Positions 18,686 to 28,269 are shown, numbered from the stretch's first letter. The stretch is 64,000 nt of DNA from Nocardia lijiangensis NBRC 108240 (GCF_001613045.1 NZ_BDBP01000043.1:19847-83846); one strand, 5' to 3'. The notes: a model not told the origin generated them from the sequence alone. Program-made: numbers and translations.

Positions 18686-19333
18686 CGTCCAGAAGTCTTG
18701 CAGCGCTTCGGCTGCTGCCGCCGGGTGCTCGGCCATCCACCAGTGGCCCGCGTCTGGCATCAGGTAGTGGTTTGCCGCGAGTTGCCGGGCGATTTCGGCT
18801 GCCGGTTGGTAGTCGTCGTAGGGGTCTTGTAGCGGGGTGATGACTAGTCCTGGCGCGGTGGAGCGCTCGAGGTCGGGCCCCCAGTCGCGGTAGGGATTGG
18901 GGGTGGCGGAGCGGTAGAGATCGAGGATGGCGTTGCCCATGCGGGTGTCGATACCGGTCGCTTGCCGGACGAATTCCTCGCCGGCGCCGCTGGTCTGCCA
19001 GGTTTGGGCCAGCTCGTGCCAGCGGTAGTCCGGGTGCATGATGGCCGCTCCATCGGCTACCCAACTGCGCAGTGGAACAACGTATTTGGTGACGATGCGG
19101 TAGGTCAGCAGGGCACCCCAGTCGTGGCCGACCAGGTCGATAGGGCCCGGAATTCGGTGCAGTTCGGCGGCCAGCCAGTCCGCGTATGCGTCCTTGGTGG
19201 CGGCGAACGATTCCGGCCTGACGCTCCCGAAGCCGGGCAGCGACAGTGCCATGCTGTCGCCGTCGAGGTGGGCGCGCAGGCTGTCCCACAGGGCGGCGGT
19301 TTCCGGGACGCCGTGGACGAAGACGACAGTCAT
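18647..19333 (-). CDS. Alpha/beta hydrolase, epoxide-hydrolase/haloalkane-dehalogenase type
   Basis: 228 residues, short for the family (usually 270-300). HGVPETAALWDSL is the oxyanion region and GHDWGA gives the nucleophile Asp71; the catalytic His is in DAGHWWMAEHP. An Asp nucleophile points to epoxide hydrolase or dehalogenase rather than esterase. ATG at 19333 has AGAGGA 7 nt upstream. It lies 49 nt downstream of the FAD monooxygenase at 19383-20486, same strand, so an epoxidation-then-hydrolysis pair is plausible. The substrate is unknown. Confidence 0.8.
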   Translation of the reverse strand: MTVVFVHGVPETAALWDSLRAHLDGDSMALSLPGFGSVRPESFAATKDAYADWLAAELHRIPGPIDLVGHDWGALLTYRIVTKYVVPLRSWVADGAAIMHPDYRWHELAQTWQTSGAGEEFVRQATGIDTRMGNAILDLYRSATPNPYRDWGPDLERSTAPGLVITPLQDPYDDYQPAAEIARQLAANHYLMPDAGHWWMAEHPAAAAEALQDFWTSLFPPHGPGLSW

Positions 19334-19382
19334 TCGAGTTCCTCTTTCGAAAGATACTGAGCAGCAAACAGTTCGGTGTGGC

Positions 19383-20486
19383 TCACGGCTGAGCGCGGAG
19401 CGGTCCGTAGTCGCGCGCGTAGATTCGGGAGGCGGCCAGACGCAGCACCGGGTTACGAATGACCGGGGCCGAGCCGCGGGTGCTGTCGCGCCGCCGCGCC
19501 CTCGCCTGCACCCACTGGGTGCGCGGAAGCCGCCGCTGCCGATACTGCTCCAGCCGCTGCTCGATTTCGCCGCTCCCGCAGAGTGATTCGGCCAGGACGA
19601 GGGCGTCCTCGACCGACATCGCCACGCCCTGGGCCATATTGGGTGAACTCGCGTGCGCTGCGTCACCGATGAGGATGACGCGCCGGGTCCGCCACGTCGG
19701 GTCGGTGACTTCCTCGATGACGGAGATATAGGCGTCGGTGGCCTCCGGCGCCGCGAGCAGGTCGCGGGCCTGATGGTCGAAGTGGGAAAAGTGTTCGGCC
19801 AGTTGTGCTCCGGCCGCAGCCGGTTCGGGCGTCGACAGATCGGCGTAGCAGTACAGCCGATCCTTGCCGACCGGCACCGCGAGGAATGTCGTCCCGCGTC
19901 CCAGCCACACGGTCCAGCTGTCGATACCCGCGGAGTTACCGGTGACGAACCGCCAGCAGACCTGACCCGCATAGCTCACGTCGGCGTCCGGATTCACGAT
20001 GCGCCGCAACTCGGAGTGCACCCCGTCGGCCCCGACCACGACGTCGTAGTGACCGCTGCTCCCGTCGCTGAACGACACTTCCACACCGGATTCGGACTCG
20101 GTCAACGCGCGCACGGTGACACCCGCCTGGATGGACAGGCCCAGATTGTCGACGAGGGCCGACCGGAGCCGGTCATGGGTAATGCCCACGGGCTGTCCCA
20201 CGCCCTGCCACAGATCGGCCATGTCGATGTCGGCGAGTTTGCGACCCCGATGGTCCAGCAGTCGCTGCGCGCGGATCGGCGCGGCGTCCGCGTCCAGCGC
20301 AGCACCGAGGCCGAGTTCAGTCAGTGCCCGAACAGCATTGCCCGGCAAGAAGAGTCCGGTCCCGGCCGGGCTCTGCGTCCGTCGCTCGACAATGTCGACC
20401 GACAATTCGCGACGATCCAGCGCAGTAGCGGCAGCTATCCCCGCGATTCCCGCGCCGACGACGAGAACGCTGAGCGAATTCGACAT
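19383..20486 (-). CDS. FAD-dependent monooxygenase (PHBH fold)
   Basis: 367 residues of the aromatic-hydroxylase type. The N-terminal Rossmann motif is VLVVGAGIAGIAAATAL (residues ~7-23), the middle DG motif is VVVGADGVHSELRR, and the second FAD motif is ILIGDAAHASSPNMAQG. It should use NAD(P)H and O2 to hydroxylate or epoxidise an organic substrate. ATG at 20486 follows AGGAGG. It is divergent from the LAL regulator at 20821 across 334 bp that carry two inverted repeats, and is likely co-transcribed with the hydrolase at 18647. Confidence 0.85.
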   Translation of the reverse strand: MSNSLSVLVVGAGIAGIAAATALDRRELSVDIVERRTQSPAGTGLFLPGNAVRALTELGLGAALDADAAPIRAQRLLDHRGRKLADIDMADLWQGVGQPVGITHDRLRSALVDNLGLSIQAGVTVRALTESESGVEVSFSDGSSGHYDVVVGADGVHSELRRIVNPDADVSYAGQVCWRFVTGNSAGIDSWTVWLGRGTTFLAVPVGKDRLYCYADLSTPEPAAAGAQLAEHFSHFDHQARDLLAAPEATDAYISVIEEVTDPTWRTRRVILIGDAAHASSPNMAQGVAMSVEDALVLAESLCGSGEIEQRLEQYRQRRLPRTQWVQARARRRDSTRGSAPVIRNPVLRLAASRIYARDYGPLRAQP

Positions 20487-20820
20487 GTGGCCTCCTGGTG
20501 GCGCCTGACCGGCTCACTCCGAGCCGGTAGGCCAACCACTGTCCGCCGCGCCGAAGCTCATTCGCCAGACCAGAAACTGCCCACTTCCGGTCCCGACGAT
20601 CCGCCGCCGGAAGTGCTCGCGGCACCATTGCTTGCATGGTGCGGTACTCCGTTTCCGAGTGCGCGGCCGGAAGAACGTACGTGACCGGGCATCGCCCCGG
20701 TATCCGTCAGACGACTTCGACAGCCAGATCAGGGCAGAATTCGGATAAGGTCCAATCGATACGGCATAAGCCGACCAATTGGGATGTTTCCCAGCATCGG
20801 AGAGACGGAGAGGGCGCGCA
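20487..20820. promoter_or_regulatory. Divergent promoter region with two inverted repeats
   Basis: No gene is seen in these 334 bp between the FAD monooxygenase and the LuxR-type regulator. They hold CACTTCCGG (20582-20590) with its complement CCGGAAGTG (20607-20615), and GCACCAT-TGCTTGC-ATGGTGC (20622-20642), a perfect 7-bp-arm dyad. Both are candidate operators; the LAL regulator next door is the obvious candidate protein. Confidence 0.5.
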
Positions 20821-23520
20821 ATGCGGGGAATGCTGGTCGGCCGCGACCAGGAGCTGTCCCGGATAGCAGAGGCGCTATCCCCGCACACGGCGGGCCCCTC
20901 GGTGATCGCCGTACTGGGCGAGGCGGGAATCGGCAAGTCCGCGCTGCTGGACGCCACTATCACCGATGCCATCGCACGCGGTGCGCGGGTGTTGCGCGCC
21001 CGGGGCAGCGTCGCCGAGGCCGACCTCGCCTACGCCGGACTACACCAGTTGCTGTTCCCGCTCCTCGACCACGCAGACGCGCTCCCCAGCCGGCAGCGGT
21101 CCGCGCTCCTCAACGCCTTCGGCTTCGGTGACGAGACCGCCGCGCCCGATCGCATGATCTTCAATATGGCGGTGCTGACGCTGCTGTCGAACCTGGCCGA
21201 ACAGCAGCCGCTGCTGATCGCGCTGGACGACCTGCAATGGTTCGACCCAGCCAGCCGCGCTCTGCTGGCCTTCCTGACCCGGAGGCTGGAGGGCGAACCG
21301 ATCGCCCTGCTCGCCGCCTGCCGGGGTGAACGGCTGCCGGACGAGTTCGAGGACGCGCTTCCCTCGATCCTGCTGGCGTCGCTCGGGCCGCTCGAAGCGC
21401 AGCAGGTGCTGGACCTGCTGCCCGATGCACCGGACGGCGCGCTGCGGGATCGGGTGCTCGCCGCGGCGGAAGGCAACCCGCTCGCCTTGCACGAATTGCC
21501 CAGGGCCATGCGCAATGCCGACGTCTTCGCTCCGGCTATTCCCGTCACCGATCGGCTCATCCGGGCTTTCGCCGCGCAAGTCGCGACGCTGCCCGCAGAC
21601 ACCCGGCACGCACTGCTGGTCAGCGCCGCCGCGGACAGCACCGACCAGGCGGTGGGGAAAGCGGTGCTCCCGCCGGCGGGCGCGCAGGTCTGGCGGCCCG
21701 CGGAAGAGGCCGGACTCATTCGGGTGGGTCCCGGCCGCATCGAGTTCCGCCACCCCCTGGTTCGATCGGCGATCTATGGCGCCGCGCCCGCATCGGTGCG
21801 CAGACAGGTACATCTCGACCTCGCCGAGGCCTTGTCCGACGACATCGTCCGCCGCGCCTGGCACCTGTCGGTGGCGACCGTCGAGCCGGACGAGGAGGTC
21901 GCGCAGATCATCGAGCAGGCCGCGACGCGGTCCTGGGGTCGTGGCGCGCTGGCGGAGGGCGCGACCGGCCTTGTGCGCGCGGCCCAGCTCACTCCCGGCG
22001 TCCGAGATCACGGCCGCCGGCTGTTCCACGCCGCGATCGAGTTCTTCGCCGTCGGAATGGTCTCGCAGGCAACGACACTCGCCGCCCGCGCGGGCGAGCT
22101 CGTCGCGCAGAACGACGAAGCCCTCGAGGACGCCATCGCCAGGTCGTGGCGCGGCATCGCCGCGATCCAGGACCTCGAATTGGATCGGGCCTTCCTGCTG
22201 CTCACACCCGTGCTGGACAACGCCGTGCCCTACGACGCGGGCACATTGACCGCCCTCACCATCGTCGGCGAGGGCACCTATCTGTCGGGCCGCGCCGAAC
22301 ATCGCGCCCGCAGCCTGCGCGCCATGGGCGATATCGACTGGATCCCAGCGGAATACCGGCTGGACATGCAGGTGGCGGTGGATCCCTTCGGATTCGCCGA
22401 GACCGCCCGCGCGAGCCTGACCAACCTGATCGCCGCGCAGCAGGAGCACACCGCACTGAGTTTCCACCTCGCGCGGATCTGCCTGCGGCTCGATGAGACC
22501 GCGACGGCGGCGGGCCTGCTGAACGCGGTCGCCTACCCCGAACGCACCGACGCCCATGTGCTGCTCGGCGGAATGATGGCCGCCTACCTTGGCACCGCGT
22601 ACTTCTACACCGGCCGCTGGGACGAGGCCGAACGCGCCGTCGCCAAGATCGGCGACGACAACGGCACACTCTTGTCGATCCAGTTCCGCCGGTTTACCCA
22701 GGCCGCTATCGCCGCGCTGCGCGGCGATACGGCCCGCGCGTCGACCTCGGCCGCGGACATCCTCGCCCACATCCCGGATCCCGCGAGCACCAGCGAGCTG
22801 ACCGTCAAGGCCCACTGGGTCGCCGCGATGGCGGCGATCGCCGAAGGTGACCACCGGGCCGGGTTCACGTGGCTGCGAAAGACATTCGACGATAGCGGCG
22901 CGCCTCTGCACTACGGCCTCTCCGCCTACTACGTCGCGGACCTGGCGGCGGCCGCCATCCGGACCGGCCAAACCGAGGATGCGCGGACCGTGCTCGGCCA
23001 TGCCGTGGCCGCCACTGCCGCGGGCCCGTCGCCGCGGCTGCGACTGATCTTCGACCGTGCGCGCGCCCTGCTCGCCGCAGGCGCGGACGCCGAGCAGTAT
23101 TTCCAGGCCGCCCTGGGCGACGCGGTGGGCGAGCAATGGCCGTTCGAAAAGGCGCAGACCCAGCTGGAATTCGGCGAATGGCTACGTCGCGCCCGCCGGA
23201 TCGCCGAGGCCCGGCCCATACTCAGCGACGCTCTGCGAACTTTCGAACGACTGGGCGCCACGCCGTGGGCCGAACGGACCCGCGCCGAACTGCGCGCGGC
23301 GGGATCGAATCCCAAACCCGTCCGCCGCGGCGCGCTGGCCGACCTGCCCGCTCGCACCCGGCAGATTGTCGAGCTCGCCGCGGCGGGCTACACCAACCGG
23401 GAGATCGGTGAGCGGCTGTATCTGTCGCACCGGACGGTCGGCAGCCACCTGTACCAGGCTTTCCCGCTGCTCGGCGTCACCGCGCGGTCCCAGCTGAGAG
23501 ACGCGGTCGCGGAAGGCTAG
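20821..23520 (+). CDS. Large ATP-binding LuxR-family regulator (LAL)
   Basis: 899 residues. Walker A is GEAGIGKS at 33-40, preceded by MLVGRDQELSRIAEAL; Walker B region is LLIALDDLQWFD. The central ~500 residues are helical TPR-like repeats. The C-terminus is a LuxR helix-turn-helix: LPARTRQIVELAAAGYTNRE, then IGERLYLSHRTVGSHLY. LALs are typically pathway-specific activators of natural-product or catabolic clusters. ATG at 20821 has GGAGAGGG 8 nt upstream. It is divergent from the FAD monooxygenase, which is a likely target. Confidence 0.9.
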   Translation: MRGMLVGRDQELSRIAEALSPHTAGPSVIAVLGEAGIGKSALLDATITDAIARGARVLRARGSVAEADLAYAGLHQLLFPLLDHADALPSRQRSALLNAFGFGDETAAPDRMIFNMAVLTLLSNLAEQQPLLIALDDLQWFDPASRALLAFLTRRLEGEPIALLAACRGERLPDEFEDALPSILLASLGPLEAQQVLDLLPDAPDGALRDRVLAAAEGNPLALHELPRAMRNADVFAPAIPVTDRLIRAFAAQVATLPADTRHALLVSAAADSTDQAVGKAVLPPAGAQVWRPAEEAGLIRVGPGRIEFRHPLVRSAIYGAAPASVRRQVHLDLAEALSDDIVRRAWHLSVATVEPDEEVAQIIEQAATRSWGRGALAEGATGLVRAAQLTPGVRDHGRRLFHAAIEFFAVGMVSQATTLAARAGELVAQNDEALEDAIARSWRGIAAIQDLELDRAFLLLTPVLDNAVPYDAGTLTALTIVGEGTYLSGRAEHRARSLRAMGDIDWIPAEYRLDMQVAVDPFGFAETARASLTNLIAAQQEHTALSFHLARICLRLDETATAAGLLNAVAYPERTDAHVLLGGMMAAYLGTAYFYTGRWDEAERAVAKIGDDNGTLLSIQFRRFTQAAIAALRGDTARASTSAADILAHIPDPASTSELTVKAHWVAAMAAIAEGDHRAGFTWLRKTFDDSGAPLHYGLSAYYVADLAAAAIRTGQTEDARTVLGHAVAATAAGPSPRLRLIFDRARALLAAGADAEQYFQAALGDAVGEQWPFEKAQTQLEFGEWLRRARRIAEARPILSDALRTFERLGATPWAERTRAELRAAGSNPKPVRRGALADLPARTRQIVELAAAGYTNREIGERLYLSHRTVGSHLYQAFPLLGVTARSQLRDAVAEG

Positions 23521-23622
23521 ACGCGACACCGCGCGCGACAGTCATGTGACGGATGACGTCGACGCTCACGTCCCGGCAGAATCGGGGGCAGGTCCGTACG
23601 CCACCGAGGAACGGGGTTAGTC

Positions 23623-23949
23623 ATGGCGCTGCGGATATTCGGTAGTTGCTTCCTCGCCTATATGGATGACTACGTGGCCATGTTGCGGTACGAGTCCCCC
23701 ACCCGCTTGACGATCACGGTGCTGGAGGGCCCCGACGCGGGTCATCGCGAAACCGTCGAAAACGCCATGGTGGAGCTGCGCCCCGGTCTGTTCTTCAGCA
23801 CCTGGCGCGAGCGCAGCGGCGCCGTGGTCGCGCAGATCGCCGACTTCCCCAACGGCGTCGTGCGCGCCGTGGTCGTGCCTGCCGGGGGCGGCGCGGTGAT
23901 TCTCGCTGGGACGTTGCGATTGCTCGACGCCGGGTGCGACGACGAGTAG
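23623..23949 (+). CDS. Small MoaF/lipocalin-like protein
   Basis: 108 residues, no signal peptide. The pattern YESPTRLTITVLEGPDAGHR, then VELRPGLFFSTWRERSGAVV and ADFPNG resembles the beta-barrel MoaF-like family, in which a short barrel binds a small molecule. The match is by eye only and the ligand is unknown. It lies between two regulators, the LAL gene and the convergent SARP gene (14 bp gap). The start follows GAGGAACGGGG at a loose distance. Confidence 0.55.
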   Translation: MALRIFGSCFLAYMDDYVAMLRYESPTRLTITVLEGPDAGHRETVENAMVELRPGLFFSTWRERSGAVVAQIADFPNGVVRAVVVPAGGGAVILAGTLRLLDAGCDDE

Positions 23950-23963
23950 GCGGCCGTGCGTGG

Positions 23964-24761
23964 TCAGCAGGCGCAGGTCGCGCAGCGGTGCAGGGCGATG
24001 TCGTCGGTGAGGATGCGCTGGTGCAGTGTGGCCAGCGCGGCGCTCGGCTCCAGGCCCAGATCCGTCACCAGGCGCTGCCTGGCGTCCAGATAGACCGCCA
24101 GCGCCTCGGTCCGGCGGCCGCTGTCGTGCAGGGCCGTCATCATCAGCGCTGTCAATCGCTCGCAGTGCGGATCGATGATCCGCAACGCCTCGACCTCCGC
24201 TATCGCACGGTCGAATTCACCTGTCGCCAAGCCGCTTTCGACAGCAGACTCCTGTAGGCCGCGCCGCAGCCGCCGCAGCCGCGCACGCTCCACCGCCGCC
24301 CACGGCCCCGGCACCCCGGACAGCGGATCGCCACGCCACAATGCCAGCCCGGCCAGCGCTTCTCGGTCTGCACCCGCGAGATCGCCAGCGGCGCGCGCCA
24401 TTTCCGCCGCGTGCCGATGCCGTTCGGCGGCATCGGCATCGGTATCGACCGGCAGCGCAAGGCGGTAGCCACCACGCACCGAGACCAGGGCGTCGGGGCG
24501 ACCGTCGTGGACGGCCAGCTGCCGGCGCACCGACCACACGAAATTCCGGATGGCTGCGACCGCCGCATCAGGACTGTCGTCCACACCCCACAGGCCATCG
24601 ATCAGCTCGTCGATCGACACCACCCGGCCCGCGTTCCGGGCCAGCATCGCCAGCAGCGTCTGCGGCTTCTGCTGCTGGATCGCTACCGGATCCTCTCCGG
24701 ACCACACCTGCACTGGTCCGAGTATCGAAAGCCGCAACAACGTCATCTCCGTGCTCGACAC
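23964..24761 (-). CDS. SARP-family transcriptional regulator
   Basis: 265 residues. An OmpR-type winged helix occupies residues ~8-95 (LRLSILGPVQVWSGEDPVAI, then RGGYRLALP), followed by a bacterial transcriptional activation domain (~100-250). It is the single-domain SARP type that activates natural-product genes by binding direct repeats. An odd Cys-rich end, HRCATCAC, closes the protein. The start is GTG at 24761 with AGGAG upstream. It is divergent from the hydrolase operon at 24984, and two 15-bp direct repeats lie in between. Confidence 0.85.
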   Translation of the reverse strand: MSSTEMTLLRLSILGPVQVWSGEDPVAIQQQKPQTLLAMLARNAGRVVSIDELIDGLWGVDDSPDAAVAAIRNFVWSVRRQLAVHDGRPDALVSVRGGYRLALPVDTDADAAERHRHAAEMARAAGDLAGADREALAGLALWRGDPLSGVPGPWAAVERARLRRLRRGLQESAVESGLATGEFDRAIAEVEALRIIDPHCERLTALMMTALHDSGRRTEALAVYLDARQRLVTDLGLEPSAALATLHQRILTDDIALHRCATCAC

Positions 24762-24847
24762 CGCCTTGTACTCCTCACTCTGGGTAGAAGCCCATGATCA
24801 CGGCGAAAGCTGCTCACTTGCCAGCCCATTCGGCTGTCCAGCAGTGC

Positions 24848-24883
24848 TCGAATCGGCGTTGGCAGCGATCGAATCGGCGTTGG
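24848..24883. promoter_or_regulatory. Direct repeats between SARP gene and hydrolase operon
   Basis: TCGAATCGGCGTTGG occurs at 24848-24862 and again at 24869-24883, a 21-bp period. SARP regulators are known to bind heptamer direct repeats spaced by one or two helical turns near -35. A SARP gene is transcribed away from this region, and the hydrolase operon starts at 24984. Confidence 0.55.
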
Positions 24884-24983
24884 GCGACTGGCAGAACCGT
24901 CGTGGTTCGACAACGCGACGCAGTCGCCGATGCAGTCGTTCGACGGATACGGCAGGGGTGCCCGGCTTCGTAATTTCCCAGCC

Positions 24984-25808
24984 ATGACATCGACATTCAC
25001 CACCACAGACGGGGCCGAGATCTTCTTCAAGGACTGGGGCGTCGGACAGCCGGTCGTCTTCAGCCACGGCTGGCCGCTCAACGCCGACGCATGGGACGAC
25101 CAGGCCCGCCTGGTCGCCGAACACGGTTACCGCGCGATTGCCCATGACCGCCGCGGCCACGGCCGATCCACCCAAACCTGGGACGGCAACCACATGGACC
25201 GCTACGCCGACGATCTGGCCGAGCTGATCGAGACGCTCGATCTGCGCGACGCCGTACTCGTCGGACATTCCACCGGCGGCGGCGAGGTCGCCCGCTACCT
25301 CGGCCGCCACGGCAGTGGCCGGGTCGCCAGGGCCGTGCTGCTGGGCGCGGTGCCGCCGGTCATGGTCAAGTCGGAGACCAATCCCGAGGGCACCCCGATG
25401 GAGGTGTTCGACGGCATCCGCACCGGCGTCGCCACCGATCGCTCGCAGTTCTACTGGGATCTGAGCGAAACCTTCTACGGCTTCAACCGCTCCGGTGTGG
25501 CGGCGTCGGAAGGGATGCGCCGCGCATTCTGGCGGCTGAGCATGCAGGCCGGAGTCCGCGCCGCCTACGAGTGCATCACCCAGTTCTCCGAGACCGACTT
25601 CACCGAGGATCTGCGGCGCATCGATGTACCGGTGCTGGTTGCACACGGCGACGACGACCAGATCGTCCCGCTGCACGACTCGGCGGTGAAATCCGCTGAG
25701 CTGATCAAGAACTCGACCCTGCGCGTCTACCCCGGCGGCGCGCACGGGCTGCACGGCGAATTCCGGACCGCCTTCGAAGCGGACCTGCTCGAGTTCCTGA
25801 AGAACTGA
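24984..25808 (+). CDS. Non-heme chloroperoxidase-like alpha/beta hydrolase
   Basis: 274 residues, very like cofactor-free haloperoxidase/aryl-esterase proteins. Seen: FSHGWPLNADAWDDQ (oxyanion), AIAHDRRGHGRS, and the nucleophile elbow GHSTGGGE with Ser96; the acid is in HGDDDQIVP and the His in GGAHGLHGEF. Family members act as esterases and, with peroxide and carboxylate, as perhydrolases. ATG at 24984 is supported by length. It is the first gene of a likely operon with the secreted hydrolase at 25865, 56 nt downstream. Confidence 0.85.
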   Translation: MTSTFTTTDGAEIFFKDWGVGQPVVFSHGWPLNADAWDDQARLVAEHGYRAIAHDRRGHGRSTQTWDGNHMDRYADDLAELIETLDLRDAVLVGHSTGGGEVARYLGRHGSGRVARAVLLGAVPPVMVKSETNPEGTPMEVFDGIRTGVATDRSQFYWDLSETFYGFNRSGVAASEGMRRAFWRLSMQAGVRAAYECITQFSETDFTEDLRRIDVPVLVAHGDDDQIVPLHDSAVKSAELIKNSTLRVYPGGAHGLHGEFRTAFEADLLEFLKN

Positions 25809-25864
25809 CTTCCCCCAAACTTTGAAATCGCCACGAAATACCCTGCACAGCAAAGGAATTCGCC

Positions 25865-26659
25865 ATGCCCATCACCAATTCCGCCAAGATCGCCGCCGCC
25901 GCCGTTGGCCTGAGCGCCACCCTGGCCGGCTCCGGCTGCGCCGTCGCCGAACCCACCCCGGTGCAGCCGACCATCGTCCTGGTCCACGGCGCCTTCGCCG
26001 AATCCGCCAGCTGGAACGGCGTCATCGACCGGCTGAACCAGCAGGGCCTGGCCAACATCGCGGTCGGCAATCCGCTGCGCAGCGTCCAGGGCGATGCCGA
26101 CGCTGTCCGCGGTGTGGTCGCCTCCATCGACGGGCCGGTCGTGCTGGTCGGGCATTCCTATGGCGGGCAGGTCATTTCGCAGATCAATGACCCCAAGGTC
26201 AGGGGCCTGGTCTACGTGGCCGCCTTCGCCCCTGAGGAGGGCGAGACCATCGGCGAGCTGTCCGGCAAGTTCCCGGGTAGCACCCTCGGCGAAACCCTGA
26301 ACAAGGTCGTCCTCGTCGACGGCAGCACCGATCTCTACATCCAGCCCGAGAAGTACCAGAAGCAGTTCGCCGCCGACGTACCCAACGCGCAGGCCACCCT
26401 AGACGCCCGCACCCAGCGCCCGCTCAACGATCGCGCGCTCAACGGCAAATCCGGTGCGCCCAGCTGGAAGGCCCTGCCGTCCTGGTTCGTCTACCCCGAT
26501 GCCGACTACAACATCCCGGTTGCCGCGCACCGGTTCATGGCCGAACGCGCCAGGGCCCGCGCGACCGTCGAGATCCCGGGCGCCTCGCACGCGCTCACGG
26601 TCTCCCAGCCCGACGCCGTGGCCAAGGTCATCGTCGACGCTGCGGGCGCCGTTTCCTGA
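25865..26659 (+). CDS. Secreted alpha/beta hydrolase
   Basis: 264 residues with an N-terminal export signal; GSGCAVAEP near residue 22-30 gives either a Sec cleavage after AVA or a poor lipobox. The fold is shown by IVLVHGAFAESASWNGVI and the nucleophile elbow VLVGHSYGG with Ser98; His is in IPGASHALTVSQP. Closest in type to AB-hydrolase_6/salicylate-esterase-like proteins. It follows the chloroperoxidase-like gene and ends before a strong hairpin. AAAGGAA lies before the ATG. Substrate unknown. Confidence 0.8.
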   Translation: MPITNSAKIAAAAVGLSATLAGSGCAVAEPTPVQPTIVLVHGAFAESASWNGVIDRLNQQGLANIAVGNPLRSVQGDADAVRGVVASIDGPVVLVGHSYGGQVISQINDPKVRGLVYVAAFAPEEGETIGELSGKFPGSTLGETLNKVVLVDGSTDLYIQPEKYQKQFAADVPNAQATLDARTQRPLNDRALNGKSGAPSWKALPSWFVYPDADYNIPVAAHRFMAERARARATVEIPGASHALTVSQPDAVAKVIVDAAGAVS

Positions 26660-26678
26660 TCACCCCGCCGATGTCGAT

Positions 26679-26710
26679 GCGGTGCCGCGTGCAGGGCCAC
26701 GCGGCACCGC
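26679..26710 (+). terminator. Strong GC hairpin terminator
   Basis: GCGGTGCCGCGTG (26679-26691) pairs perfectly with CACGCGGCACCGC (26698-26710) over a 6-nt loop. No U-tract follows. It closes the two-gene hydrolase operon that starts at 24984. Confidence 0.75.
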
Positions 26711-26811
26711 CGGACGTTCAGCGCGATTGAGCAGTTTCCGGTCTGGGAAGTGAGCGCTATTCCCGCCGAGAGTTGCATCCGACCTGCTCCGAAGAGTCGA
26801 AAGGAACCATC

Positions 26812-28269
26812 ATGCGAACCACCGAAAATGGCCGGCCGATGCACGTGGTAGTGCTCGGCGGCGGGCCGATCGGCACGACCGCGGCGCTGCTGCTGGCTGG
26901 CGAAGGTCATCGAGTCACATTGCTGGACAAGGATTCCGGCGGGCCCGGCTCCGATGCCGAGCAGGCCTGGGATCAGTGGCGTCGACCGGGTGTCAATCAG
27001 TTCCGGCATCCGCATCTCCTGTTGCCCGGCGGGTATCAGGTGCTCTCCCGCGAACTACCCGATGCGCTCGCCGAACTACGGGCGTTGGGTGCGCGGCCAC
27101 ACAACATGCTCGACGCTGCCTTCGATCTGGCCGCGATCGGCGGCCGCAAGCCCGGCGACGAACGGTTCGACACCCTCGCCGCTCGTCGGCCCATCATCGA
27201 GCAGGGCCTCGGCAATGCCGCCGTGCGGGCGGGAGTCAGCGTGCGCCGAGACACCGCGATCGCCGGATTCCTGACCGAGGCAGTCGCCGCGATCCCGCAC
27301 ATCACCGGCGTGCGGACCGCGCAAGGCGAGGAAATCCACGCTGATCTGGTCATCGATGCGATGGGCCGCAATTCTCCCGCGAGCAAGATGCTCACCGACG
27401 TCGGCGCGGTCACCCCGGTATTGGACAAGCACGAGACCGGGTTCTTGGCCTACAGCCGGTACTTCCGCTCGGCCGACGGTTCCTACCCGGCGCAGGCGGC
27501 GTGGCCGTTGGAGCACCACGACAGTCTGGGGCTGACCACCGTTCCCGGCGATGCGGGCACCTGGGCACTGGCCCTGTTCGTCTCCGTCAAGGACCGCGCG
27601 ATGCGGGCTTTGAGCGATCCGGAGGTCTGGCAGCGGGTCGCGGCGCTGTATCCCGGGATGGCGCACTGGGCTTCTCACGGCGAGCCGATCACCGGGGTGC
27701 TGGCGATGTCCGGGATGGAGGCCCGGCATCGGAGTTTCGTCGTCGACGGCAAGCCGGTGGCGACCGGCCTGCTCAGTATCGGAGATGCGTGGGCGACAAC
27801 CAATCCCACCTTCGGGTTCGGCCTCACCATGGGGATGTCCCATAGCCTGTTGCTGAGAGATGTGGTGCGCGAGGTCGGCTTCGACGATCGGGAGAAGCTC
27901 GCGCTTCGGTTCGACGAGATCACCAACAGCATTCTCGGACCCGCCCAGCAGGCCTCGGCCTCCTGGGATCTGCACCGGCTCGCGCAGATCGACCTGGAAA
28001 TCGAGGCCATCCCTTACCAGAACGGCGTCACCTACCGAACCGAGGATCCGGACTGGAACCTGCGGCAAGTGGTGGAGGCCGCGAAGCTGAGGGATCCCGA
28101 TGTACTGCGGGCTTTCGGCGACATCGGTTCCGGGCTGAGCAGCCCCGAGGAAGCGCTGGCGCGCCCCGGTGTACTCGATCGAATCAGCGAACTCGGCGGC
28201 GGCGCAATGGGATACCCACAGCCTGGCCCGTCCCGTGCCGAGCTGCTCGCCGTGATCGGAGCGAAGTAG
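26812..28269 (+). CDS. FAD-dependent oxidoreductase (monooxygenase-like)
   Basis: 485 residues. The Rossmann motif VVVLGGGPIGTTAALLLAGEG is at ~12-32; the second FAD motif is LLSIGDAWATTNPTFGFG. The DAEQAWDQWRRPGV and GVNQFRHPHLLLPGG stretch near the N-terminus resembles geranylgeranyl-reductase/epoxidase-like flavoproteins, but the subfamily is not clear. It has AAGGAA 7 nt upstream of the ATG. The next gene begins inside its stop codon, so the two are translationally coupled; the pair again joins an FAD enzyme with an Asp-nucleophile hydrolase. Confidence 0.8.
   Translation: MRTTENGRPMHVVVLGGGPIGTTAALLLAGEGHRVTLLDKDSGGPGSDAEQAWDQWRRPGVNQFRHPHLLLPGGYQVLSRELPDALAELRALGARPHNMLDAAFDLAAIGGRKPGDERFDTLAARRPIIEQGLGNAAVRAGVSVRRDTAIAGFLTEAVAAIPHITGVRTAQGEEIHADLVIDAMGRNSPASKMLTDVGAVTPVLDKHETGFLAYSRYFRSADGSYPAQAAWPLEHHDSLGLTTVPGDAGTWALALFVSVKDRAMRALSDPEVWQRVAALYPGMAHWASHGEPITGVLAMSGMEARHRSFVVDGKPVATGLLSIGDAWATTNPTFGFGLTMGMSHSLLLRDVVREVGFDDREKLALRFDEITNSILGPAQQASASWDLHRLAQIDLEIEAIPYQNGVTYRTEDPDWNLRQVVEAAKLRDPDVLRAFGDIGSGLSSPEEALARPGVLDRISELGGGAMGYPQPGPSRAELLAVIGAK

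Noticed and set aside
21040..23136. 698-codon open frame opposite the LAL regulator
   Set aside because: Antisense shadow: the plus strand shows Walker motifs and a LuxR HTH, while this frame reads as Arg/Gly/Gln/His repeats with no start site.
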